Source of the DNA: Bufo bufo
Lineage: Eukaryota; Chordata; Amphibia; Anura; Bufonidae
Reading direction: 5' to 3'
Length of the DNA stretch: 64,000 nt
NCBI RefSeq assembly: GCF_905171765.1
Contig: NC_053393.1
Coordinates: 67,301,371-67,365,370, forward strand
Shown here: piece by piece, positions 52,700 through 61,978 of the stretch
How the letters are laid out: the number at the start of each line of letters is the position of its first letter
Position numbering within the stretch: the stretch's first letter is position 1
Made by a program: the position numbers and the translations under genes
Notes under the pieces: model-generated
What the model saw: only the letters and a program-made list of their open reading frames with translations
What the model was told of the DNA's origin: nothing
Database searches by the model: none

Positions 52700-55545
52700 G
52701 CGTCCTAGTTGCTGGAAGGCAACTGGCGTCACGTTAAACTATATTACAGAGGGACATATAATCGTAAATACCTCTTAGAGGGCAACCCCAGACGCAGGAC
52801 GGGCACTGCAATTGGCACCATTCCACCGGCCGGACATCGCAAATGCCCTCTGAGGACTAGGGGTGCTTTTCTCGACATGAAAGTACGCATAATCTCTTCC
52901 TTATCACAGTAATCAAGATATCTCATAGTAACTTGTTGAGGTCTAGCCCCACCCCCTTTATTTTTCCCATCTGGAGAAAGAGATTGCGGGGGGCCCATGA
53001 GATGAGGTCTTTCCACCCTACGTTTGCTTTCTAAGCCTAAGGCGTTCAGTAGTTCTATCTCACAGATGGATTTCAAGTCCTGGGGCTTGATATGTTCAGG
53101 GAGGCATGATTCAGGAGGTGGGTAATCTAAAATTTAACATTTATTGATAATGCAGATAAAATAATTCCAAAATAAAGAGTGCAATAACAGACCTTGGGAT
53201 AGAACAGATGAAAATACACTGGCGGACAGCCTAAGTGTCCATCCCAATTGAAAAATACATGTAAACACTAAAAATAGTGCACGGCGGCACCAGAAACCAG
53301 TTGTCCTACCGGTACCGTGAGACAGGAAACGGGACGTTCACCCTTGACAATGCTCATTAGCAGCTTCTCCATAGAAGATGAAAAAAATGAAAAAGACGAT
53401 GTCAGGCAGTGATACACAGGAGTGTAGGGTCCCTGTATACACCCTATAGCTGACTAGCGAACATGACCCTAATTCTAAGATTGGGTAGCAGCCTCACCAC
53501 AGGGCACTCGTCCTTACAAGGACGACCCCGTTAGGAACCTGTCCCTGAAGATAAGACTAGAAGTCCCTAAAAGGATCTAGAAAAAAAGCTCCCTACACGC
53601 ATGTTTCACTGCCTGCAAACAGATGTGTATATAACGCAGGTAGTTCATCAGGGGAGATAGAGAAAAGAACACCAGGGATAAGTATAAGGTAAACACTAAA
53701 TCCCTAGAGACCAGCCTGAACAAATTCGTCAGCCAGTGATGGAGATTTGCCCAGATGGTGGACAAATCCTGGGGCGGTCTCTATAGATGGAGAGACTGTG
53801 GATATGCAGCTAAATAATATGTAGTAAGCTACAACTGGGACGCCAACTATACTGGCGTGCCAGACACTTTTAAATAGTTTACCTACTTGCCGCCTTCGCC
53901 GCCCACACTATGGTCAGGCCAATGGGCGCATCCGTGCGGTTGCACGTCATCGCCGCGCATGCGCCCATCGCGGAGACGGAAGCGAGGCTTGAGGCGCACG
54001 GAAGTGCTATGGATGCCAGCTACTTCCTGCGCATGCGCGGCATCGCGATATTTGGCGATGCCGCGCATGCGCAGGAAGTAGCTGGCATCCATAGCACTTC
54101 CGTGCGCCTCAAGCCTCGCTTCCGTCTCCGCAATGGGCGCATGCGCGGCGATGACGTGCAACCGCACGGATACGCCCATTGGCCTGACCATTGTGTGGGC
54201 GGCGAAGGCGGCAAGTAGGTAAACTATTTAAAAGTGTCTGGCACGCCAGTATAGTTGGCGTCCCAGTTGTAGCTTACTACATATTATTTAGCTGCATATC
54301 CACAGTCTCTCCATCTATAGAGACCGCCCCAGGATTTGTCCACCATCTGGGCAAATCTCCATCACTGGCTGACGAATTTGTTCAGGCTGGTCTCTAGGGA
54401 TTTAGTGTTTACCTTATACTTATCCCTGGTGTTCTTTTCTCTATCTCCCCTGATGAACTACCTGCGTTATATACACATCTGTTTGCAGGCAGTGAAACAT
54501 GCGTGTAGGGAGCTTTTTTTCTAGATCCTTTTAGGGACTTCTAGTCTTATCTTCAGGGACAGGTTCTGGACGGGGTCGTCCTTGTAAGGACGAGTGCCCT
54601 GTGGTGAGGCTGCTACCCAATCTTAGAATTAGGGTCATGTTCGCTAGTCAGCTATAGGGTGTATACAGGGACCCTACACTCCTGTGTATCACTGCCTGAC
54701 ATCGTCTTTTTCATTTTTTTCATCTTCTATGGAGAAGCTGCTAATGAGCATTGTCAAGGGTGAACGTCCCGTTTCCTGTCTCACGGTACCGGTAGGACAA
54801 CTGGTTTCTGGTGCCGCCGTGCACTATTTTTAGTGTTTACATGTATTTTTCAATTGGGATGGACACTTAGGCTGTCCGCCAGTGTATTTTCATCTGTTCT
54901 ATCCCAAGGTCTGTTATTGCACTCTTTATTTTGGAATTATTTTATCTGCATTATCAATAAATGTTAAATTCTAGATTACCCACCTCCTGAATCATGCCTT
55001 ACCTCTGGTAATCTGGAGCGCAGACCTTTTACCACGGTTTGACCTCCCTAATCAGTGTTTGTAGTTCTATGTTCAGGGAGGCCCACTATTCTGAGATTAT
55101 TTCACCTATGGTGACTCTCCAAGTCCTCCAGACGGTCCTCTTTTTATAAGATCTCTAATGTGGGCATTCGCACAAGTTGCATTATCATTCATGAAAGAGA
55201 CACACTGTTCCAGCACATCAAGCCGCATGTCAGGCTGGGCCAATTCACCATGTAGCTGCTGTAGTGAGGCTGACAATGTATTCAACAAGGTATCCCTAAT
55301 GTCAGAAGCTAACCTTTTTGCCACTTCTATGGCAAGAAGTTTATAGTCACTAGCCAGGTCAGGGGTAGTGGTACCTCTATTGTCCTCTGGCTGTATATTC
55401 CCATCCAGACTTGGAGATCAGAGTCTTGCTGGTGAGGCCGCGTCTGGTTTAATACTTCTGGAGATAGAACGGCTACTGCTCCGGAGAAGGTCCATGGACC
55501 GAGATGCCAGTGGGTTAGGGAGTCTCTCAGCACTGTGAGGGCCAT
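52700..55545 (-). pseudogene. L1/Tx1-type LINE ORF1, split by a foldback insertion
   Basis: On the minus strand the ORF starts near 55545 (MALTVLRDSL). It reaches a coiled-coil part, MAKRLASDIRDTLLNTLSAS and MRLDVLEQCVSFMND (55324-55150), then LEDLESHH and NNLRIVGLPEH at ~55130-55075. The insertion breaks the text within GLPEH. Beyond it, 53090 downward continues with IKPQDLKSICEIELLNALGL, GARPQQVTMRYLDYCDKEEI and MRTFMSRKAPLVLRG (to ~52860). NNLRIVGLPE followed by a YLDYCDKEEIMR block is the ORF1 RNA-binding region of L1/Tx1 LINEs. Frame changes and stops are present. Sequence below ~52860 no longer fits the family. Confidence 0.75.
53106..55067. mobile_element. 1.96-kb foldback element with ~940-bp arms and 15-bp target duplications
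   Basis: TATGTTCAGGGAGGC stands at 53091-53105 and again at 55068-55082, a perfect 15-base duplication. The arms (about 53102-54044 and 54053-54998) are inverse copies differing at only a few positions, around a ~8-base turn at GATATTT near 54048. An asymmetric ~69-base tail (54999-55067) follows the right arm. Both arms carry the same spurious 62-codon frame. No transposase, poly(A) or RT is present. The superfamily is unknown; long duplications suggest an unusual integration mechanism. Confidence 0.85.
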
Positions 55546-56838
55546 ATTTAAAAAGATGTTCTGCCTAAATCCAAAATCCTATGTGGATCACTTTCTACAT
55601 ATACTTTTATAGTGGTCAGCTCTCCATTTTTCATACAGAGGTCCAAATCACTTGCATACTCTAGGCATACTCTATACATGAATCGGCCATAAATTTAAAC
55701 CGTGAAATGGAAAGCATTGATTATCTCATGACAATATCACCTATCAAGAAGTGGGATATATGAGGCAGCATGTTTGCAGTCAGTCCTTGAATTTGATATG
55801 TTAGAAGCTGGAAGAAAGGACAAGCGTAAGTATCTGAGCAAGTTTCACAAGGGCAAAATTGCCATAGGTACTTGACTAGGTCAGAACATGTCCAAAACAG
55901 CATGTCTTGTGGTGTGTTCCCGGTATGCATTGCTTAGTAGTAGTACCTACCAAAAGTAGTCAAAAGAAGGACAACTGATAAACCAGAGACATGGTTATAG
56001 ATATTTAAGGATCACTGATGTGTGTGGGGAATGAAGGCTAGCCAGTCTGGTCCAAATCACAGCTTGCTGCATATGGTACTATATAGCTGTAGTCTGATCA
56101 GATCACCTTTTCCAACCAATATCCACCACCACAAGTGGCTACAGTGGGCATGTAAGCATCAGAACAGGACCATGGAGCCATAGAAGAAGGTTGCCTGGTC
56201 GGGTTCCTTTTTCATCATGTGGCTGGCCAGGTGCGTGTGTTCCTGATTCTGAGTCAGTTATCGCCTAGCGTGATTGATTTAGGGTGGACCTGTTGATTGT
56301 TTAGCCTTTATATGTCCAGGCATTATTTCATTCTGATTGGGGGGGTAGGGTATGCTCTGTGCTGATATTTTTAGCCCTATTATACTTCCTAAGGATATAT
56401 GAGTACCAACAGACGTTAGTACTTGGAAAGATGACTTTTATTGGTAAAGTCCAGCTCTGTGGTTTTGTGAACAACCAGTCTCTTTACACTACCCTCATAT
56501 TGTACAGACAATGTGCACCCATTCATGGAAGTAGGATTCCACAATGGCAGTGGCCTTTGTCAGCAGGATAATGCCCCTACCACATTGCAAACATTAATCA
56601 GGAATGGTGCGAGAAACATGACAAAAAGTTCAAGTGCAGCAAATCCAAGAGGGGAAAGGAAGAAATTGGCAGTGGAGGCAACAATATAAATAGTAGTACT
56701 CATGGTGGCACTCCTCACTCTGGCATTCCCAGGGCCTCTTAGTCTCTCTTTGTGTACTTTAAGATAATAGGGGACCTGAAGCTTATTGTCCCAACCACAA
56801 TATAGTGAAGTCCAAAACAGGCATGGATGCGTCACCTT
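55546..56838. other. Mostly unassigned; small LINE-like and Tc1-like scraps
   Basis: The minus strand at 55721-55930 encodes HTGNTPQDMLFWTCSDLVKY, which vaguely resembles the Cys/Trp-rich C-terminal tail of LINE ORF2. At about 56558-56640 the plus strand holds CAGCAGGATAATGCCCC and, in frame, QEWCEKHDKKFK, a scrap of a Tc1 transposase around its second Asp. Nothing else is recognised. Confidence 0.35.
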
Positions 56839-57042
56839 TAGTGTTGGGTGAGCATGCTTGGCCGAACACCATTTTAACTCGGCCGAACACCAAGTGTGCT
56901 CGAGCTCGATGCTCGACTCTCCTCCCCGCACATTTGTTGGCTGTTACGCAGCCAATTGTCGGTGATATAAAGCAAATGCTTTATATAAAAAATAGGATCA
57001 AAGGAAAAATTTTAAAAGAAATTGATCCTAGAGGTGGACATA

Positions 57043-57850
57043 CACTCACCTAAAGAATTATTAGGAACACCTGTTCTATTTCTCATTAATGCAATTATCT
57101 AGTCAACCAATCACATGGCAGTTGCTTCAATGCATTTAGGGGTGTGGTCCTGGTCAAGACAATCTCCTGAACTCCAAACTGAGTGTCAGAATGGGAAAGA
57201 AAGGTGATTTAAGCAATTTTGAGCGTGGCGTGGTTGTTGGTGCCAGACGGGCCGGTCTGAGTATTTCACAATCTGCTCAGTTACTGGGATTTTCACGCAC
57301 AACCATTTCTAGGGTTTACAAAGAATGGTGTGAAAAGGGAAAAACATCCAGTATGCGGCAGTCCTGTGGGCAAAAATGCCTTGTGGATGCTAGAGGTCAG
57401 AGGACAATGGGCCGACTGATTCAAGCTGATAGAAGAGCAACGTTGACTGAAATAACCACTCGTTACAACCGAGGTATGCAGCAAAGCATTTGTGAAGCCA
57501 CAACACGCACAACCTTGAGGCGGATGGGCTACAACAGCAGAAGACCCCACCGGGTACCACTCATCTCCACTACAAATAGGAAAAAGAGGCTACAATTTGC
57601 ACGAGCTCACCAAAATTGGACTGTTGAAGACTGGAAAAATGTTGCCTGGTCTGATGAGTCTCGATTTCTGTTGAGACATTCAAATGGTAGAGTCCGAATT
57701 TGGAGTAAACAGAATGAGAACATGTATCCATCCTCTGATGGCTACTTCCAGCAGGATAATGCACCATGTCACAAAGCTCGAATCATTTCAAATTGGCTTC
57801 TTGAACATGACAATAAGTTCACTGTACAGTCATCGCCTTATGTACCTCCA
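57043..57850 (+). mobile_element. Tc1-like element, copy 1, 3' part deleted
   Basis: TA then CACTCACCTAAAGAATTATT at 57043, the same end as the complete copy at 58521. Sequence identity with that copy is very high until CACTGTA near 57828, after which the last part of the gene and the right terminus are missing. Confidence 0.9.
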
Positions 57851-57859
57851 GCCACATAA
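57191..57859 (+). pseudogene. Tc1-like transposase, copy 1, truncated, 222 codons
   Basis: It begins MGKKGDLSNFERGVVVGARR with helix-turn-helix motifs (SISQSAQLLGFSRTTISRVY). It has the first catalytic Asp in WSDESRFLLRH and the second in YFQQDNAPCHKA. The SPDLNPIEHFWD region with the catalytic Glu is lost through a deletion at KFTVQ, so it is inactive. It shares with copy 2 the joint NENMYPSSDG that marks an earlier internal deletion. Confidence 0.88.
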
Positions 57860-58239
57860 TCACAAGTTCTTTTCTGTCAGGTGAATGCCTAATTTTTGGG
57901 GCCTGTACTCCCGTGGCCTAAAATAACATTTTTCTAGGCTTCAGCAGGGCACATTTTTAAGAGTTTCTCTTTGAGACGCATAAAAATGGCCCCTGATAAA
58001 ATTACATATTTTTTGTGGGAATTTTTGACAATGACCCCCCTCTGGTATGTCACTGTCCATGTTGTGGGACTATTTGTGCACTTCTAGAAAGTATTTGGTG
58101 GCTGCAAATATGACCTGAAGGTTTTTCAGGTTTGACTGCCATTAAAGTGAATGGGGCCCGCCGCGAACGCTCAGTTCGTGAACATTTAATCGCGAACGCA
58201 CGTTCGTGAAACGTCCCGGCCGATGTTCGTCCATCACTA

Positions 58240-58518
58240 TATCCCATAATTGTGGTCGAGAAAGTTGTATTACATTTTATATTTGAGAGGTGATATGGAA
58301 CGCTGGTATTCTGTTAGAGCCATCTAGTGGCAAATTTTGGGTACTGCACATCACTGTGTGTTATTGCATATTATTGAATCTTATATTTATTAAGCTTTGA
58401 TTGAATCTTAAGTTATTGTATAATAAATTATTTATATTTTTGCATAGACGCTTGTACCATGATTTACTGATTGCACCACATAATTAAATTAACAACAAAA
58501 AATTTTTGAGGTGTTTTA
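58240..58518. other. Unassigned AT-rich sequence, no gene seen
   Basis: Short stretch between the hAT-type end and the second Tc1 copy. Confidence 0.4.
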
Positions 58519-58520
58519 TA

Positions 58521-59570
58521 CACTCACCTAAAGAATTATTAGGAACACCTGTTCTATTTCTCATTAATGCAATAATCTAGTCAACCAATCACATGGCAGT
58601 TGCTTCAATGCATTTAGGGGGGTGGTCCTGGTCAAGACAATCTCCTGAACTCCAAACTGAATGTCAGAATGGGAAAGAAAGGTGATTTAAGCAATTTTGA
58701 GCGTGGCATGGTTGTTGGTGCCAGACGGGCCGGTCTGAGTATTTCACAATCTGCTCAGTTACTGGGATTTTCACACACAACCATTTCTAGGGTTTACAAA
58801 GAATGGTGTGAAAAGGGAAAAACATCCAGTATGCGGCAGTCCTGTGGGCAAAAATGCCTTGTGGATGCTAGAGGTCAGAGGAGAATGGGCCGACTGATTC
58901 AAGCTGATAGAAGAGCAACGTTGACTGAAATAACCACTCGTTACAACCGAGGTATGCAGCAAAGCATTTGTGAAGCCACAACACGCACAACCTTGAGGTG
59001 GATGGGCTACAACAGCAGAAGACCCCACCGGGTACCACTCATCTCCACTACAAATAGGAAAAAGAGGCTACAATTTGCACGAGCTCACCAAAATTGGACT
59101 GTTGAAGACTGGAAAAATGTTGCCTGGTCTGATGAGTCTCGATTTCTGTTGAGACATTCAAATGGTAGAGTCCGAATTTGGCGTAAACAGAATGAGAACA
59201 TGTATCCATCCTCTGATGGCTACTTCCAGCAGGATAATGCACCATGTCACAAAGCTCAAATCATTTCAAATTGGTTTCTTGAACATGACAATAAGTTCAC
59301 TGTACTAAAATGGCCCCCACAGTCACCAGATCTCAACCCAATAGAGCATTTTTGGGATGTGGTGGAACGGGAGCTTCGTGCCCTGGATGTGCATCCCTCA
59401 AATCTCCATCAACTGCAAGATGCTATCCTATCAATATGGGCCAACATTTCTAAAGAATGCTATCAGCACCTTGTGGAATCAATGCCACGTAGAATTAAGG
59501 CAGTTCTGAAGGCAAAAGGGGGTCCAACACTGTATTAGTATGGTGTTCCTAATAATTCTTTAGGTGAGTG
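58521..59570 (+). mobile_element. Tc1-like element, copy 2, complete with both inverted ends
   Basis: TA at 58519-58520 and 59571-59572 flank inverted ends CACTCACCTAAAGAATTATT and (at 59551-59570) AATAATTCTTTAGGTGAGTG, matching over at least 20 bases and continuing to AGGAACACC. It is 1050 bases long, shorter than the usual ~1.2-1.6 kb. Confidence 0.93.
58669..59538 (+). CDS. Tc1-like transposase with internal deletion, open ORF of 289 codons
   Basis: The start MGKKGDLSNFERGMVVGARR leads to two helix-turn-helix units (residues ~10-110), with the RRPHR basic patch near 117. The catalytic core shows WSDESRF, YFQQDNAPCHKA and SPDLNPIEHFWDV. The second Asp and the Glu are separated by 36 residues, as in the DD36E (Incomer-like) group. 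Between the first and second Asp only ~36 residues remain, where about 90 are usual, so roughly 55 residues (including the MVWG-type strand) are missing in frame. The protein is 289 residues where the family has ~340. The frame is open but the fold is probably broken. Confidence 0.85.
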   Translation: MGKKGDLSNFERGMVVGARRAGLSISQSAQLLGFSHTTISRVYKEWCEKGKTSSMRQSCGQKCLVDARGQRRMGRLIQADRRATLTEITTRYNRGMQQSICEATTRTTLRWMGYNSRRPHRVPLISTTNRKKRLQFARAHQNWTVEDWKNVAWSDESRFLLRHSNGRVRIWRKQNENMYPSSDGYFQQDNAPCHKAQIISNWFLEHDNKFTVLKWPPQSPDLNPIEHFWDVVERELRALDVHPSNLHQLQDAILSIWANISKECYQHLVESMPRRIKAVLKAKGGPTLY

Positions 59571-59572
59571 TA

Positions 59573-59875
59573 TATCAAATCCACTATAATTAGGATATTT
59601 TGATATAAATGTTATACACCTATGAAAAGGCACAACACAATAAACATGTGGGGAAGTACTGTCACTCACTGTAATGAAGTAGCCATGTTGGTTACTAGCA
59701 TTACAGTGATTGGTTGGCTGGGACGCGTCATCGGGTGCTATATAGCACCCGATGACACGTGGTTCGGCTCAGCCTTAGTCAGGGAGAGCTGCAGCGGAAA
59801 AGACAGATAGTGTAGGGACAGGATATTTTTTTTTCAGGCAGGTTTTACTGTTGAAAGGTGTTAGAGACTCAAAAG
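59573..59875. other. Probable 5' part of the right-hand hAT element
   Basis: GGTGCTATATAGCACC near 59735 is a small hairpin. GTCAGGGAGAGCTGCAGCGG and GACAGATAGTGTAGGGACAG near 59775-59820 resemble leader sequence of BED-hAT elements of the 62-kb type. The link is inferred from position and style. Confidence 0.35.
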
Positions 59876-61412
59876 TCAGTCAATCACACTTCTGTGAAAT
59901 CAAACTGTCCACTTAGGAAGCAACACTGAGTGACAATCAATTTCACATGCTGTTGTGTCAATGGGATAGACAACAGGTGGAAATTATAGGCAATTAGCAA
60001 GACACCCCCAATAAAGGAGTGGTTCTGCACGTGGTGACCACAGACCACTTCTCAGTTCCTATGCTTCCTGGCTGATGTTTTGGTCACTTTTGAATGCTGG
60101 CGGTGCTTTCACTCTAGTGGTAGCATGAGACGGAGTCTACAACCCACACAAGTGGCTCAGGTAGTGCAGCTTATCCAAGATGGCACATCAATGCGAGCTG
60201 TGGCAAGAAGGTTTGCTGTGTCTGTCAGCGTAGTGTCCAGAGCATGGAGGCGCTACCAGGAGACAGTCCAGTACATCAGGAGACGTGGAGGAGGCCGTAG
60301 GAGGGCAACAACCCAGCAGCAGGACCGCTACCTCCGCCTTTGTGCAAGGTGGAACAGGAGGAGCACTGCCAGAGCCCTGCAAAATGACCTCCAGCAGGCC
60401 ACAAATGTGCATGTGCCTGCTCAAACGGTCAGAAACAGACTCCATGAGGGTGATATGAGGGCCCGACGTCGACAGGTGGGGGTTGTGCTTACAGCCCAAC
60501 ACCGTGCAGGACGTTTGGCATTTGCCAGAGAACACCAAGATTGGCAAATTCGCCACTGGCGCCCTGTGCTCTTCACAGATGAAAGCAGGTTCACACTGAG
60601 CACATGTGACAGACGTGACAGAGTCTGGAGACGCCGTGGAGAACGTTCTGCTGCCTGAAACATCCTCCAGCATGACCGGTTTGGGCTTGGGTCAGTAATG
60701 GTGTGGGGTGGCATTTCTTTGGAGGGCCGCACAGCCATCCATGTGCTCGCTAGAGGTAGCCTGACTGCCATTAGGTACGGAGATGAGATCCTCAGACCCC
60801 TTGTGAGACCATATGCTGGTGCGGTTGGCCCTGGGTTCCTCCTAATGCAAGACAATCTTAGACCTCATGTGGCTGGAGTGTGTCAGCAGTTCCTGCAAGA
60901 CAAAGGCATTGATGCTATGGACTGGTCCGCCCGTTCCCCAGACCTGAATCCAATTGAGCACATCTGGGACATCATGTCTCGCTCTATCCACCAACGTCAC
61001 GTTGCACCACAGACTGTCCAGGAGTTGGCAGATGCTTTAGTCCAGGTCTGGGAGGAGATCCCTCAGGAGACCGTCCGCCACCTCATCAGGAGCATGCACA
61101 GGCGTTATAGGGAGGTCATACAGGCACATGGAGGCCACACACACTACTGAGCCTCATTTTGACTTGTTTTAAGGACATTACATCAAAGGTGGATCAGCCT
61201 GTAGTGTGTTTTTCCACTTTAATTTGGAGTGTGACTCCAAATCCAGACCTCCATGGGTTGAAAAATTTGATTTACATTTTTTTATTTTTGTGTGATTTTG
61301 TTGTCAGCACATTCAACTATGTAAAGAACAAAGTATTTCAGAAGAATATTTAATTAACTCAGATCTAGGATGTGTTATTTTTGTGTTCCCTTTAATTTTT
61401 TGAGCAGTGTAT
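59876..61412 (+). mobile_element. Tc1-like element (DD34E), left end missing
   Basis: The right terminus ends ATTTTTTGAGCAGTGTATA near 61412, bordered by TA, the inverse of the common CACTGCTCAAAAAATTAAAG Tc1 end. The left copy of that end is not found; similarity begins only near ATCACACTTCTGTGAAATC at ~59880. It sits in the leader of the right-hand hAT element. Confidence 0.75.
60080..61150 (+). pseudogene. Tc1-like transposase, one in-frame stop in otherwise open 356-codon frame
   Basis: Either ATG 60080 or, more in keeping with the family, ATG 60125 ([20 protein letters not shown]) starts the protein. HTH motifs ([20 protein letters not shown]), a basic linker ([13 protein letters not shown]) and the core FTDESRF, MVWGGISLEGRTA, LLMQDNLRPH and SPDLNPIEHIWD follow. 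Second Asp and Glu are 34 residues apart (DD34E). A TGA at 60656-60658 interrupts the frame just after GERSAA; the frame continues unbroken to TAC TGA at 61150. Apart from that stop all landmarks are kept, so inactivation looks recent. Confidence 0.9.
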
Positions 61413-61439
61413 ATTGTTAGCGCAACCTGCGCTAAATTG

Positions 61440-61978
61440 CGTGCAATTGTTTGCCGCTGATGACAGTGACACAAACTCTGCTACATTTGTTGTGTTACAT
61501 TTGCGCATCCTAAATATCTGTGACATTCAGCACAATTGTTTGGCCCCTGCTGACAACTACATTACCTGCGCTACATCTCCTGTATAACGTTTGCGCATCC
61601 TAAATATCTGTGACACACTGACATTCAGTGTAATTTTTTTGCCGCTGGTGACAGCGACATTACCTGCGCTACATCTCCTGTATAACGTTTGCACATCCTA
61701 AATATCTGTGACATTCAGTGTAATTTTATCGCCGCTGCTAACAGCGAAATTACCTGCCCAACATCTCCTGTATAATGTTTGCGCATTCTAAATATCTGTG
61801 ACATTCAGTGTAATTTTTCCACCGCTGGTGACAAAGACATTACCTGCGCTACATCTCCTGTATAACGTTTGCGCATCCTAAATATCTGTGACATTCAGTG
61901 TAATTTTTTCTTAGCCGCTGGTGATCGCGACATTACCTGCGCTACATCTCCTGTATAACATTTGCGCATCCTAAATAG
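61440..61978. repeat. Subterminal tandem repeats of the right-hand hAT element, ~90-bp unit, six copies
   Basis: GCGCATCCTAAATATCTGTG (or variants) recurs at 61503, 61593, 61691, 61781, 61871 and 61964, i.e. steps of 90 to 98. Units also contain TTACCTGCGCTACATCTCC. The array precedes the hAT transposase gene, as does the 72-bp array in the hAT at 3874. Confidence 0.9.

Larger units (their letters stand above)
56839..58239. mobile_element. hAT-type MITE ends (TAGTGTTGGGTGAGCATG ... TTCGTCCATCACTA) around a Tc1 copy
   Basis: The left end TAGTGTTGGGTGAGCATGC with CTCGGCCGAACACC motifs and the right end (inverse of TAGTGATGGACGAACATCGG) both have the TAGTG-type start of frog hAT MITEs. Their inner sequences differ and no shared 8-bp duplication is found, so they may be two element copies joined. 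Confidence 0.45.

Noticed and set aside
53577..54524. Identical 62-codon ORFs in both arms of the foldback
   Set aside because: Identity follows from the palindrome; no start context or family motif supports translation.
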